Positions 19,018 to 35,547 of a stretch of DNA of 64,000 nucleotides are shown piece by piece. The notes beneath the pieces are model-generated. The model was not told where the DNA came from. It saw only the letters and a list, made by a program, of their open reading frames with translations, and searched no databases. The position numbers and the translations under genes are program-made. Source of the DNA: Salinisphaera sp. Q1T1-3. Its GTDB lineage: Bacteria > Pseudomonadota > Gammaproteobacteria > Nevskiales > Salinisphaeraceae. Each line of letters opens with the position of its first letter. Position 1 is the first letter of the stretch. Location of the stretch: positions 394,641 to 458,640 of the forward strand of contig NZ_QZWD01000001.1 of the NCBI RefSeq assembly GCF_003602005.1, in the 5' to 3' direction.

Positions 19018-20094
19018 TCAATCGTCGGTCGAAGGCTCGGTCTGCGCATCGACGAACCGCCCGAGCTCGCGCAGCACCGTCGTAGCGAACGCCCCGCTCG
19101 GTAATGAGAATTGCACCCGGAGCGTATCGCCGGCCGGCGCCAGCGACCAATCATCGACACACAGGCGCAACGCACGACGATCGGCGTCCACCCCGGCGGC
19201 GACCAGCCCATCGCACAGATCCGGATGGGTGGCCAGAACGCGATCCTCGATCACCGCGGCATCGCCACTCGGCAAACGGCTGCGTGAGCCGATGCGCCCG
19301 GGCATGGGCCCGGTCGGATGCAGATCCCGCTCGACCACGCGACGCGACAGACTGGCTCCATCTTCGTCGCTATCGGCCGCGCGAAAGACGCTGTGGCTGC
19401 CGTCGAGCATGAACACGTCGCCGTCCATGGCCCGGTTCCAGGAACCATCACGCACGCGGGCATCGAGCACTTCGTTGAACATGAACGAGCGCGCGGCCGA
19501 CAGCGCCATGCTGCGCTTGCCGCGTGGCAGGCGACGACCGGCGAACAGCGCGCGGGCCAGCTCGACGTTGTCACCGAACCGGCCGAACCGCTGGGCACCG
19601 AAATAATTGGGCACCCCGTCACGCACGACGCGCGCGCCGGCTGCCTCGCTGTCGAATTCGTCCAGGCCCTGCACGTCGCGCACTCGCAGGATGAATCGAT
19701 TGGCATCATGGGCGCCACGCTTGAGCTTGCGCCCGTGACGATGCACGGCGAGCACACGCAGCTCGGGCGTGTCCGGCCACACCGGTGTGGCCGCCTTGAT
19801 CGGCCAGGTGACGGAAAACCATTGGCGCGTCACCGCGTGTCGATCCTTCAGCCCGGCGAAGCCGATCTGACGGGCCGGCAGATCACAGGCCGAGGCCAGG
19901 CGCGAGGCCGCCTGTGGTGTCGTCAGACCGGTCTTTTCGACCCAGAGCCACAGATGCTCGCCAGCGCCGTCGAACGGATGCGAGAGCACCTCCTCGACCT
20001 GGAAATCCGCCGGCTCACATCGAAAACGGCCATACAGACCGGACTCGCCGACCCGCGCCAGCGCGTCGACATCCACAACGGTTTGATCGGACAT
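19018..20094 (-). CDS. truD: tRNA pseudouridine(13) synthase TruD
   Basis: A 358-residue pseudouridine synthase for U13 of tRNA-Glu. The catalytic aspartate lies in GFAGLKDRHAVTRQWFSV; other family blocks are the N-terminal YGRFRCEPADFQVEE, the GVPNYFGAQRFGR and MFNEVLDARV segments. It reads leftward. Its start lies only 10 bp from the end of mobile repeat A2, so its ribosome site and promoter context must have been reshaped: the usual upstream partners ispD-ispF are not present. No good Shine-Dalgarno is visible. Confidence 0.95.
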   Translation of the reverse strand: MSDQTVVDVDALARVGESGLYGRFRCEPADFQVEEVLSHPFDGAGEHLWLWVEKTGLTTPQAASRLASACDLPARQIGFAGLKDRHAVTRQWFSVTWPIKAATPVWPDTPELRVLAVHRHGRKLKRGAHDANRFILRVRDVQGLDEFDSEAAGARVVRDGVPNYFGAQRFGRFGDNVELARALFAGRRLPRGKRSMALSAARSFMFNEVLDARVRDGSWNRAMDGDVFMLDGSHSVFRAADSDEDGASLSRRVVERDLHPTGPMPGRIGSRSRLPSGDAAVIEDRVLATHPDLCDGLVAAGVDADRRALRLCVDDWSLAPAGDTLRVQFSLPSGAFATTVLRELGRFVDAQTEPSTDD

Positions 20095-20103
20095 GGGCAG
20101 AGC

Positions 20104-20401
20104 CTAGGGCGTGTTGAGGTTTCGTGCGAGTCCGCGCCAAACGCTGTTGTGCGGCAAGACGAGGCGTAGTGCGCGCCGTGCAGCCATGCTGCACCAGTGG
20201 GCTACAACGCTGGATTGCCGTCGTGTTTTTGATTTTGGGGCGCTTGTCCCTTCGGGTTGGGCCGCCCATGAAAAATCGACGATGGGCGCCTGCCAGCGTT
20301 GCGAGCCTTGATCGTGGCACGCCACGATCGGCAACTCGCACCTTGCCTGACACGCCGGGCGCGAGCCATGCGACCTCATATCGCGCAACGACCAGACCTA
20401 A
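20104..20401. mobile_element. Family A mobile repeat, copy A2
   Basis: A 298-bp element filling the ftsB-truD gap. The left end CTAGGGCGTGTTGAGG is intact; the right end is degenerate and finishes in CTAA (20398-20401), which contains the ftsB stop. It runs in the opposite orientation to A1 and A3. The inner core (about 20205-20290, including TTTTTGATTTTGGGGCGCTT and a CCCTTCGGG hairpin) is nearly identical to A3. A 6-bp hairpin GTGCAG/CTGCAC (20178-20194) shows a compensatory base-pair change in A3. No coding potential. Confidence 0.8.
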
Positions 20402-20412
20402 GGCTGGTCGTT
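20387..20412. other. Hairpin around the ftsB stop codon
   Basis: AACGACCAG and CTGGTCGTT form a perfect 9-bp stem; the 8-nt loop carries the ftsB TAG (reverse strand). There is no T-run on either side, so it is not a classical terminator, but it could protect the ftsB mRNA end. Confidence 0.5.
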
Positions 20413-20727
20413 TGCGTCGGATCTGTCGGCATCGCCATCCGATGCATCCTGGCCGTCCGGAACCGTGAGAAAGAACGTCTCACCCGGCTTCACCATGCCC
20501 ATTTCGCTACGCGCACGCCCTTCGGAAGCACCTTCGCCGGCCTTAAGATCGTCGACTTCCTTCTGCATTGCATCGTTGCGCGCCTCGGCCTTGGCGTTGG
20601 CCTCATGCAAGGCATCACGCTGCGTATCGATGCGACTGATCTCGGCAACGCTGCCATCGCCGACCCACAGCCGATACTGCAGGGCGGCGAAGACCAGCAA
20701 CAACACGACGATGACGACGCGGTACAT
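20398..20727 (-). CDS. ftsB: Cell division protein FtsB
   Basis: A 109-residue bitopic septal protein that forms the FtsQBL complex. It starts with one transmembrane helix (YRVVIVVLLLVFAALQYRLW) and continues as a coiled coil (ISRIDTQRDALHEANAKAEARNDAMQKEVDDLK), then the family's EGRARSEMGMVKPGETFF motif. The Asp-rich C-terminal tail (DGDADRSDAND) is short. It lies downstream of eno as usual. The ATG at 20727 gives the standard N-terminus. Confidence 0.93.
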   Translation of the reverse strand: MYRVVIVVLLLVFAALQYRLWVGDGSVAEISRIDTQRDALHEANAKAEARNDAMQKEVDDLKAGEGASEGRARSEMGMVKPGETFFLTVPDGQDASDGDADRSDANDQP

Positions 20728-20802
20728 GCGTCGAGTGTACCGCGGCGGCGACGCCTGTCCAGAAGACGGCGCGGACGCGCTTTTCGCTGCGTCGCGTACC
20801 AA

Positions 20803-24646
<3,844 letters not shown>

Positions 24647-24680
24647 TCAGAAAGGTGTACGGGGTGGCTTGCCGCGCATG

Positions 24681-26018
24681 CTAGCCCAAAGCCCGCGAAG
24701 CGACAACGCAGCCCGGGTCGCCGACCAGCTCATGGCGCCATCGGGGCCGGACATCGAACCCGGCGAAACAGGCCGGCCAATCCGCACAAAGCCAACGATC
24801 CGCGACCGCCACGAGACGATCCGCGACGTAGATCAGCGGCATGCGCTCACGCACCCAGGGGGCGATGCGCTGCTCGCGCAACCAGTCCTTGAGCGCGATT
24901 CGTCGACCGTCGGCGCGCACGATGCGCTCGCCGCCGCGCCGAAAGACGACCGTGAGTGCATCCGGCCAGGCCGTCGCCGGGACCGGCGCGTCCAGGGCCA
25001 GACAGCCGGCATCGCCGGGCAATGCCACGGTTGCCGGGCCGGTCCAGGCGAATACGCCATCGGGCGGCGGCGCGAGTCGTCGCATCACGAAGAGCCGGCC
25101 GTCGAACCGTCGGACCTCAGTCGCGCCGAAGACCACGCGCGGACTGTTGTGCTCGCGCGCCTCGAGCAGGCCTGCGAGCGCCGCGATCTGTCGATGATCG
25201 GGCACGTCGGCCGCATTGTCGCCGAGCCAGCGTCGCAGGACCTCGGCGCGGCGCGGCGCCGACAGCCCGGCCAGTGCGGCGATGGACAACGCCCCGTCGG
25301 CGCTCGTTGACGCGGCCAGATCGACCCCGGCCAGCGCCTCGATCGCGGCCGTGGCCTCCGCGGCACGCTCGGCTACGCGTGACAGCGCCCCGACCACCCC
25401 GGCACGACGTGCGACCAGTGCCGGCCAGATGGTCTGATCGAGCCAGCCGCGTTCACGACGTGGGTCGGTGTTCGACGGGTCGTCGATGTAGTCGAGAGTG
25501 TGGCGCGTGGCATAGGCCGCGATGGCCTCGGACGACACGTCACGCCACGGACGCCAGAGCCGACCGGGCCCGAGTGCTGCAAGCCGCGGCATCGCCGCCA
25601 GCCCGCGCATGCCGGTCCCCCGCAGGGCCTGCAACAGGACGGTCTCGGCCTGATCACGCGCATGGTGCGCACAAACCAGGACATCGCCGGGCGCCAGCCA
25701 GTCCGCGATCGCGGCATATCGCGCTGCCCGTGCTGCGGCCTCCAGGCCGCCCTGCGAGACATCGACGGCGACATCTAGCCGGGTCAGCGGCACGCCGAGG
25801 GCTTCGGCCTGTCGCGTGCAGAAGGCCGCCCAGCCCTCGCACTGCGCCTCGAGATGGTGACAGACATGCACCGCACAGAGCGTCGGCCCGCCCGCCTGCG
25901 ATGCGAGAGCGTGCAACAACGACGCCGAATCCCGCCCGCCACTGAAGGCCACGACGAGCCGCGCCGTATCGGCCGGCGGCGTCGCGAGGGCACAAAGCAG
26001 CGCGTGATCGTCCGTCAT
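24681..26018 (-). CDS. tilS: tRNA(Ile)-lysidine synthase
   Basis: A 445-residue enzyme that converts C34 of the CAU-anticodon tRNA-Ile to lysidine. The PP-loop motif is VVAFSGGRDSASLLHAL. Family blocks VCHHLEAQCEGWAAFC and CAHHARDQAETVLLQALRGTG follow, with a TilS C-terminal domain. I chose the ATG at 26018; a TTG at 26039 is an alternative. The region upstream holds mobile repeat A3, so the normal accA-tilS coupling is interrupted. Confidence 0.93.
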   Translation of the reverse strand: MTDDHALLCALATPPADTARLVVAFSGGRDSASLLHALASQAGGPTLCAVHVCHHLEAQCEGWAAFCTRQAEALGVPLTRLDVAVDVSQGGLEAAARAARYAAIADWLAPGDVLVCAHHARDQAETVLLQALRGTGMRGLAAMPRLAALGPGRLWRPWRDVSSEAIAAYATRHTLDYIDDPSNTDPRRERGWLDQTIWPALVARRAGVVGALSRVAERAAEATAAIEALAGVDLAASTSADGALSIAALAGLSAPRRAEVLRRWLGDNAADVPDHRQIAALAGLLEAREHNSPRVVFGATEVRRFDGRLFVMRRLAPPPDGVFAWTGPATVALPGDAGCLALDAPVPATAWPDALTVVFRRGGERIVRADGRRIALKDWLREQRIAPWVRERMPLIYVADRLVAVADRWLCADWPACFAGFDVRPRWRHELVGDPGCVVASRALG

Positions 26019-26082
26019 GCAGGCGCCCCGCGGCGGCAACGCCGTGAATCAATCGTCGGTCGGCATCGCGCCGACCGCGGGC

Positions 26083-26344
26083 CTAGGGCGTGTTGAGGTT
26101 TCGTTCGAGCGCCTTTTCGTCGAGAGACCGCCGTGTGTCCGGCAAGGCGCGAGCCGCCGGGCGTGATTTGTGGCCCAACCCGAAGGGACAAGCGCCCCAA
26201 AATCAAAAACACGACGGCAATCCAGCGTTGCAGCACGCTGGCGCAGAATGACTGCGCGGCGCGTGCTACGCCTCGTCTTGCCGCCCATCGTCAATTTCAG
26301 GGCGCACTTGGCGCGGACTCGCACGAAACATCAACAGGCCCTAG
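26083..26344. mobile_element. Family A mobile repeat, copy A3 (most intact)
   Basis: A 262-bp element bounded by CTAG on both sides, with left end CTAGGGCGTGTTGAGG and right end (reverse complement) CTAGGGCCTGTTGATG. Inside is a hairpin GCGCAG-AATGA-CTGCGC (26241-26257) in an outer 9-bp stem (26230-26238 with 26261-26269), and a nearly identical core to A2. Its right CTAG (26341-26344) contains the accA stop codon. It separates accA from tilS. No protein is encoded. Confidence 0.82.
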
Positions 26345-27312
26345 CCCGTCGACTTGAAATCGCCGAAACCCATCCAGCGCTGATAGCGGGTCTCCAGCAA
26401 TTCGTCGATCGACATCTCGCGCAGACGGGCCAGTTCGTCGACCAGACGCGTCTTGAGATGTCGCATCAGCCAAGCGGGGTCGCGGTGCGCGCCGCCCAGC
26501 GGCTCGTCGACCACTTCATCGACGAGTTCGAGGCGCTTGAGATCCACCGACGAGACGCGCATGGCCTCGGCCGCATCCTCGGCCTTTTCCGCCGATTTCC
26601 AGAGGATGGAGGCACAGCCCTCGGGAGAGATCACCGAGTAGATGCTGTACTGCATCATCATCAGACGATCGCCGACGCCGATGGCCAGCGCACCGCCGGA
26701 ACCGCCCTCGCCGACCACGGTGCAGATGATCGGCACCCGCAGCTTGGCCATCTCGAACAGGTTGCGTGCGATGGCCTCGGACTGATTGCGCTCTTCGGCA
26801 CCGATGCCCGGATAGGCACCGGGCGTGTCGATGAAGGTGATGACCGGCAGATTGAACCGTTCCGCGGTCTTCATCAGGCGCAACGCCTTGCGATAGCCCT
26901 CGGGCCGCGGCATGCCGAAGTTGCGGTGGATCTTTTCCTTGGTGTCTCGGCCCTTCTGATGGCCGATGATCATGACCGGCTCGCCTTCGAGCCGACCGAT
27001 GCCACCGATGATGGCGGCATCATCGGCATAGGCGCGATCGCCGTGCATCTCGACGAATTCGTCGATCATGCCGTCGACGTAGTCCTGCGTGTAGGGCCGC
27101 AGCGGGTGTCGGGCCATCTGCGCGACCTGCCAGGTCGACAGCTTGGAAAAGATCTGCTCGGTCAGACTGTGGCGTTTGTCCTCGAGACGCTGAACCTCCT
27201 CGGACAGATTGACCTGGCTGCCGTCGGCGACGAAGCGCAGTTCCTCGATCTTCTCTTGAAGCTCGGCGATCGGCTGTTCGAAATCGAGATAGTCCAGGTT
27301 CTTCTGCGCCAT
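26341..27312 (-). CDS. accA: Acetyl-CoA carboxylase carboxyltransferase subunit alpha
   Basis: A 323-residue subunit that, with AccD, transfers CO2 from biotin to acetyl-CoA to give malonyl-CoA. Family marks: [21 protein letters not shown] at the N-terminus, [40 protein letters not shown], and [15 protein letters not shown]. The ATG at 27312 is four bases after the dnaE stop. Its stop TAG lies in the end of repeat A3. Confidence 0.97.
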   Translation of the reverse strand: MAQKNLDYLDFEQPIAELQEKIEELRFVADGSQVNLSEEVQRLEDKRHSLTEQIFSKLSTWQVAQMARHPLRPYTQDYVDGMIDEFVEMHGDRAYADDAAIIGGIGRLEGEPVMIIGHQKGRDTKEKIHRNFGMPRPEGYRKALRLMKTAERFNLPVITFIDTPGAYPGIGAEERNQSEAIARNLFEMAKLRVPIICTVVGEGGSGGALAIGVGDRLMMMQYSIYSVISPEGCASILWKSAEKAEDAAEAMRVSSVDLKRLELVDEVVDEPLGGAHRDPAWLMRHLKTRLVDELARLREMSIDELLETRYQRWMGFGDFKSTG

Positions 27313-27316
27313 CGGT

Positions 27317-30829
<3,513 letters not shown>

Positions 30830-30880
30830 GTTCGGGGCGACCGATTGTCGAAGAGATTGAGATGACGCGGCAGGCGCCGC

Positions 30881-31504
30881 TCATCGAAGCGCGAGATCCA
30901 GACTACCCTGTCGGGCAGCCGCGGCACGAGCGACCGGCGCGAAACTGTACCGATGCACGGGCGACGGCCCAAGTCTTGACAAGGCCTCACGATGGGCTGG
31001 CGTGCCATAACCCTTGTGGCCGGCCAGGCCATAGCCGGGATACTGCGCGTCCAGTTCGGCCATCAGCGCATCCCGGGCGACCTTGGCGATCACCGATGCC
31101 GCACTGATCGACGGCACGCATCCATCGCCGCCGACGACCGTGCGCGTCGGCATGCTCAGGGGCGGCGCCCGGTTGCCGTCGACCCATGCGGCCGCCGGCT
31201 GCTGCGCGAGCCCGGCGATAGCACGCTGCATGGCCAGCATGGTCGCCTGCAGGATGTTGAGCGAGTCGATCTCGGCCACGCTGGCCTCGGCGATGCACCA
31301 GGCCAGCGCTCGGCCACGGATCTTGGCATCGAGCGTCAATCGATCGGCCTCGCGCAATGCCTTCGAGTCGGTCAGGCCGCGCGGCAGCGGACGGCTCGGC
31401 ATGATGACCGCCGCCGCGACCACCGGACCGGCCAGCGGGCCCCGCCCGACCTCGTCCACGCCGGCGATCATCGGACAGGCGAATTGACGGCGGCCGCGCG
31501 CCAT
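30881..31504 (-). CDS. rnhB: Ribonuclease HII
   Basis: A 207-residue nuclease that removes ribonucleotides from DNA. The active-site segment [20 protein letters not shown] carries the DEVGRG motif with catalytic Asp-Glu; the second Asp is in [22 protein letters not shown] and the third block is [14 protein letters not shown]. Its start overlaps the lpxB stop (TGATG). Confidence 0.96.
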   Translation of the reverse strand: MARGRRQFACPMIAGVDEVGRGPLAGPVVAAAVIMPSRPLPRGLTDSKALREADRLTLDAKIRGRALAWCIAEASVAEIDSLNILQATMLAMQRAIAGLAQQPAAAWVDGNRAPPLSMPTRTVVGGDGCVPSISAASVIAKVARDALMAELDAQYPGYGLAGHKGYGTPAHREALSRLGPSPVHRYSFAPVARAAAARQGSLDLALR

Positions 31505-32673
31505 CAGGCCGAATCGTCGACGAGTTCGGAAACCGCTTCGGCGGCGCGGGCATCGGCATCACGCGCGAGCGTTTCGTGGATGGCGTCGAAGGCCTCGATC
31601 TGGCGCTGGCGCGCCGGCGAGTCCGCCAGCAGACGCAACACCCAGGCCCCGAGTGCGGCGATGTTGGCATCATGCTGCAGCAGCTCGGGCACGAGTCGAT
31701 ATCCAGCCAGCAGATTCGGCATGCTCACCACGTCGGTCTTGATCAGGTCGAGTCCGCGAGCCAGCCAGTAGTTCGCCTGCGACAGTTCGTAGGTCACCAC
31801 CATCGGCGTCTTGGCCAGCAGCCCTTCGAGAGTGGCCGTGCCCGAGGCCAGCAGCAACACGTCGACGGCGCGCATCACCTCGCGTGCCCGGCCATCCACC
31901 ATCACGATCGAGAGCCCGTCTCCGGCATCGGCAACCACGGCATCGATGAGTGCGCGCATGCGCGGATTGGCGGCCGGCACCACGAACACCAGATCGGGCC
32001 GGCGCGCGGTCAGCCAGCGGGCAGTGGCCAGAAGGCGGGGCATCAGACGACGCACCTCGGCACCACGACTGCCGGGCAACAGGCCGACGAGCGGCCCGGC
32101 GGCCGGCAAGTCGAGCGCCGCACGGGCGGTGTCGGCATCCGGATGGACCGGCAACGCATCGGCCAGCGGATGACCGACGAAACGAGCCTCGATGCCGTGC
32201 CGGGCGAAATAGGCCGGTTCGAAGGGAAAGATTGCCAGCAACCGGTCCACGGCGCGCCGGATATGACGAACCCGCCCTTCCCGCCAGGCCCATACGGTCG
32301 GACAGACATAGTGGACGGTCCGGATGCCGGCGCGGCGCAGATTGATTTCGAGTCGCGTGTTGAAGGCCGGCGCGTCTACACCGATGAACACCGCCGGCGC
32401 GCGTCGGCGGATCTCGTGATGGAGATGACGGCGCAGGCGCAGCAGTCGCGGAATCTGGCCGATGATCTCACTGATTCCGAATAGCGACAGCGCCTCGACG
32501 TCCGCCATCGACTCACACCCGGCAGCCCGCATGCGCGGCCCGGTCACGCCGGCAAAGCGTGCGCCGGGCCAGCGCGCGGCCAGGGCCTTGATCAGTCCGG
32601 CCGCGAGGGCATCGCCCGACTCCTCGCCAGCGACGATGACGAACAACGGCGCAGCGGCAGGGGCCACACCCAC
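31504..32673 (-). CDS. lpxB: Lipid-A-disaccharide synthase
   Basis: A 389-residue GT19 glycosyltransferase that joins UDP-diacylglucosamine to lipid X. Family marks: [69 protein letters not shown], and [12 protein letters not shown]. No ATG lies near the conserved N-terminus; I chose GTG at 32673, five bases after the lpxA stop, with GTG at 32667 as an alternative. The frame is open for 107 codons more upstream, inside lpxA, without family similarity. Confidence 0.94.
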   Translation of the reverse strand: MGVAPAAAPLFVIVAGEESGDALAAGLIKALAARWPGARFAGVTGPRMRAAGCESMADVEALSLFGISEIIGQIPRLLRLRRHLHHEIRRRAPAVFIGVDAPAFNTRLEINLRRAGIRTVHYVCPTVWAWREGRVRHIRRAVDRLLAIFPFEPAYFARHGIEARFVGHPLADALPVHPDADTARAALDLPAAGPLVGLLPGSRGAEVRRLMPRLLATARWLTARRPDLVFVVPAANPRMRALIDAVVADAGDGLSIVMVDGRAREVMRAVDVLLLASGTATLEGLLAKTPMVVTYELSQANYWLARGLDLIKTDVVSMPNLLAGYRLVPELLQHDANIAALGAWVLRLLADSPARQRQIEAFDAIHETLARDADARAAEAVSELVDDSA

Positions 32674-32677
32674 GCGA

Positions 32678-33451
32678 TCAGCGAATGATGCCGCGCTCGG
32701 CTCGATCGAGCGTGTGGAGCAGCTCTCCCACCGCGAGGCTGTCGCCGGCCTGTGCGCGAATCGTCTCGCGCGCGTCGTCGAGTCGCAGCTTCGAGCGATA
32801 GAGCGTGCGATAGGCTTTCTTGACCGCCGCGATTTCGTCGTTCGCATAGCCGGCACGCCGCATGCCGATCGAGTTGATGCCGTGCGGTTCGGCCGGAGAG
32901 CCGGCCGAACGCACGAACGCTGGCACGTCCTGAACCACGCCCGAGCAATACGCCAGGAACGCGTATTTGCCGACGTTGCGAAACTGGTAGACAAGTGCGA
33001 AGCCGGCCAGGATGCAATGATCGTCGATCGTCACATGACCGGCCAGGCTCGCGCCGTTGGCCATGGTGATCCCGTTGCCGAGCACGCAGTCGTGCGCGAC
33101 GTGGACATAGGCCATCAACAGATTGTCGTCGCCGATCCGGGTGACGCCCTGATCGAGCATCGTGCCGCGATGCACGCTGCAGTATTCGCGAAACGTATTG
33201 CCGTCGCCGATGATGAGTTCGGTCGGCTCGCCCTTGTAGCCGCGGTGTTGCGGCTCCGCGCCGAGCGAGACGAAATGCGAGATGCGGTTGTTCTGCCCGA
33301 TCGTCGTGTGGCCGCTCAGGACCACATGCGGGCCAACCACCGTGCCGGCACCGATCTTCACGTTCGGGCCAACCACCGTGAACGGCCCGATCTCGACGTC
33401 GTCGGCGATCTCGGCGTCGGGGTGAACCTTGGCCAAGTCATCAATCGACAT
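32678..33451 (-). CDS. lpxA: UDP-N-acetylglucosamine O-acyltransferase LpxA
   Basis: A 257-residue enzyme for the first step of lipid A synthesis. It is a left-handed beta-helix of hexapeptide repeats (for example VEIGPFTVVGPNVKIGAG) with the catalytic His in YVHVAHDCVLGNG. The ATG overlaps the fabZ stop (TGATG). The gene order lpxD-fabZ-lpxA-lpxB is standard. Confidence 0.97.
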   Translation of the reverse strand: MSIDDLAKVHPDAEIADDVEIGPFTVVGPNVKIGAGTVVGPHVVLSGHTTIGQNNRISHFVSLGAEPQHRGYKGEPTELIIGDGNTFREYCSVHRGTMLDQGVTRIGDDNLLMAYVHVAHDCVLGNGITMANGASLAGHVTIDDHCILAGFALVYQFRNVGKYAFLAYCSGVVQDVPAFVRSAGSPAEPHGINSIGMRRAGYANDEIAAVKKAYRTLYRSKLRLDDARETIRAQAGDSLAVGELLHTLDRAERGIIR

Positions 33452-33906
33452 CAGGAAGCCTCGTGCGCCGGTGCGCCGGGAATCGCCATCATTTCCGCAC
33501 GACAGGCCAGCTCTGCGCCCACCCAGGCCTCGGCGTTGAATTTCCAGAGCCGCTTCTTGGCCGAACCGATCGACAGCTTCAGCAGAAGCTGATCGCCCGG
33601 AATGACCTGGCGCTTGAAGCGCGCCTTGTCGATGCCCGCGAAGTAGACGATCGTGCCGTCCTCGGCGTCGACCGTGCGCATGCCCAGAATGAGACCGGCC
33701 TGGGCCAGCGCTTCCAGGATCAGTACGCCGGGCATGACCGGATGACCGGGGAAATGACCGGTGAAGAAAGGCTCGTTGACCGTCACATTCTTGAGCGCCG
33801 TGATCGAGACGCCGGGCTCGCATTCGAGCACGCGATCAACCAGCAGAAACGGATACCGGTGCGGCACCTTCTGCATGATCGCGCGAATTTCGTCCTGTTC
33901 AGTCAT
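33451..33906 (-). CDS. fabZ: 3-hydroxyacyl-ACP dehydratase FabZ
   Basis: A 151-residue hotdog-fold dehydratase of fatty-acid elongation. The catalytic His and Glu are in [20 protein letters not shown]; the N-terminal motif is [14 protein letters not shown]. Its ATG lies inside the last codons of lpxD (8-base overlap). It is cytoplasmic and supplies 3-hydroxyacyl-ACP branch products next to the lipid A genes. Confidence 0.97.
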   Translation of the reverse strand: MTEQDEIRAIMQKVPHRYPFLLVDRVLECEPGVSITALKNVTVNEPFFTGHFPGHPVMPGVLILEALAQAGLILGMRTVDAEDGTIVYFAGIDKARFKRQVIPGDQLLLKLSIGSAKKRLWKFNAEAWVGAELACRAEMMAIPGAPAHEAS

Positions 33907-34954
33907 CCGTGTCTCCAGCAAAGCGATGATTCTTTTCCACGCGCGACAACCGGGCTTCGATCCGGTCCAGCCCCCGGAACAGCGCCAGACGCCGTCGCCA
34001 GGTACCCGCCGGCATCGCGCGAAATGTCGAGGAGTATACCCCGGGCGCCTCGATGTTCTTGGGAATCTGGCTTGCCGCGGTGATCGTGACACCGTCGGCG
34101 ATCGTCACATGGTCCCCGATGCCCACGCCGCCACCGATCATGCAACCGGCCCCGATATGGGTCGATCCGGCGATGCCGGTACAGCCGGCGATCACCGTAT
34201 GCCCGTCGATCCGACAGTTGTGCGCGATATGCACCTGGTTATCGATCTTGACCCCCGCCCCGATCGTCGTATCGTCCAGGGCGCCGCGGTCTATCGTCGT
34301 GTTGGCCCCGATTTCTACATCGTCGCCGATCAGCACGCCGCCAAGCTGCGGCACCGGCTCCAGACCGGCCGGGCCTGGTACGAGACCGAACCCGCGCTCG
34401 CCGATGACGGCGCCGGCGCCAACGCGCACCCGTGCACCGAGCCGGCTATTGGCGAGAACGCTCGCTCTCGGCCCGATCCGACATGCAACGCCGATGTTGG
34501 TATCCGCGCCGATGATCGCCCCGGCGCCGATCACCGTCCTTGCGCCGATCACCGCACCGGCCTCGATCACTGCCTGTGCCTGCACACAGGCGTCGCCAGC
34601 GACCGTGGCCGCCGGCGAGACGACCGCGGCGGGATGAATGCCCGGCGGCGGATCGGCGGGCTCGAACGCGCGCGCGATACGCGAGAAGATCAGGCGCGGC
34701 GACTCGGTCACGATCACCGGCCCGGCGAACGCATCGGCCAGCGCCGGGGGGAGAATGGCGGCACTCGCGCGGGTGGCGGCCACTGCTTCACGCTGGGCCT
34801 CTTTTTCGGCGAAAACGAGACCGTGCGGGCGCCCCGGTGCCAAGGCACAGGCGCCGGTCAAGCGCACGTCAGAATCGCCCGTCACCGACAGGCCCTCGGC
34901 TTCGGCCAGCGTCCCCAAACGCCAGCCGTTCGACGGGTCGGTTGCGTGGCTCAT
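33899..34954 (-). CDS. lpxD: UDP-3-O-acylglucosamine N-acyltransferase LpxD
   Basis: A 351-residue third enzyme of lipid A synthesis. It has the N-terminal uridine-binding domain ([20 protein letters not shown]) and a long hexapeptide-repeat beta-helix with the catalytic segment [19 protein letters not shown]. Its start overlaps the skp stop (ATGA) and its end overlaps fabZ. Confidence 0.96.
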   Translation of the reverse strand: MSHATDPSNGWRLGTLAEAEGLSVTGDSDVRLTGACALAPGRPHGLVFAEKEAQREAVAATRASAAILPPALADAFAGPVIVTESPRLIFSRIARAFEPADPPPGIHPAAVVSPAATVAGDACVQAQAVIEAGAVIGARTVIGAGAIIGADTNIGVACRIGPRASVLANSRLGARVRVGAGAVIGERGFGLVPGPAGLEPVPQLGGVLIGDDVEIGANTTIDRGALDDTTIGAGVKIDNQVHIAHNCRIDGHTVIAGCTGIAGSTHIGAGCMIGGGVGIGDHVTIADGVTITAASQIPKNIEAPGVYSSTFRAMPAGTWRRRLALFRGLDRIEARLSRVEKNHRFAGDTDD

Positions 34955-35526
34955 TGTCTGTCGTCTTTCAGACGGTCGAGAATCGCGTCGGTGATATCGA
35001 CGCTGTCACGCGCGTAGAGAACCGAATTGCCGAGGATCAGATCGTAGCCCTTCTCCCGGGCGTAGGTATCGATGACGTTGCGCAGATCGGCGCGCATCGC
35101 CGACAGTTCCTTCTTCTCGGCAGCAGATACGTCATCGTTGTAATGGCTCTGCTGCAGCTCAAGCTCGTGCTTTTGCTCACGTATCGACTGCTCGCGATCG
35201 TTGCGCTGGCTCTCGCTCAGCTGATCCGACTCCGTATTAAGCTGGTCGATGGCCTGCTTGAGCTTGTCCGAAGCCCGTTCCAGCGCATCCTTGCGGCCGG
35301 CGAATCGCTTGGCCATGTTCGTCTTGGCCTTGTCAGCCTGCGGCGATTCCGAGACCAGCCGATCCAGATCGACGACGCCGACTTTCGTACCCGGTCGCGT
35401 CGGCTGGGCGCTTGCCGCGCCCGCCGACAGACACAGACCGATCGCGAGTACCGCGACGGCCACCAGTGGGCTTAACCGATCGCCGCGTTTCGTGACTCCC
35501 CTCGTTGCTCCCCTGGCCCAGACCAT
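34951..35526 (-). CDS. skp: Periplasmic chaperone Skp/OmpH
   Basis: A 191-residue periplasmic chaperone for unfolded outer-membrane proteins. It has an N-terminal signal peptide ([20 protein letters not shown]), then [16 protein letters not shown] and a long coiled-coil arm, about residues 60-145, rich in Glu, Lys and Gln. The AGGAG site before the ATG at 35526 supports this start. It lies directly between bamA and lpxD, its usual place. Confidence 0.92.
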   Translation of the reverse strand: MVWARGATRGVTKRGDRLSPLVAVAVLAIGLCLSAGAASAQPTRPGTKVGVVDLDRLVSESPQADKAKTNMAKRFAGRKDALERASDKLKQAIDQLNTESDQLSESQRNDREQSIREQKHELELQQSHYNDDVSAAEKKELSAMRADLRNVIDTYAREKGYDLILGNSVLYARDSVDITDAILDRLKDDRQ

Positions 35527-35547
35527 GGCGCGCGCTCCTGCGTGGCT

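Noticed and set aside
32674-32994. 107-codon N-terminal extension of lpxB
   Set aside because: Lies within lpxA and is Arg/Ser-rich without family similarity.
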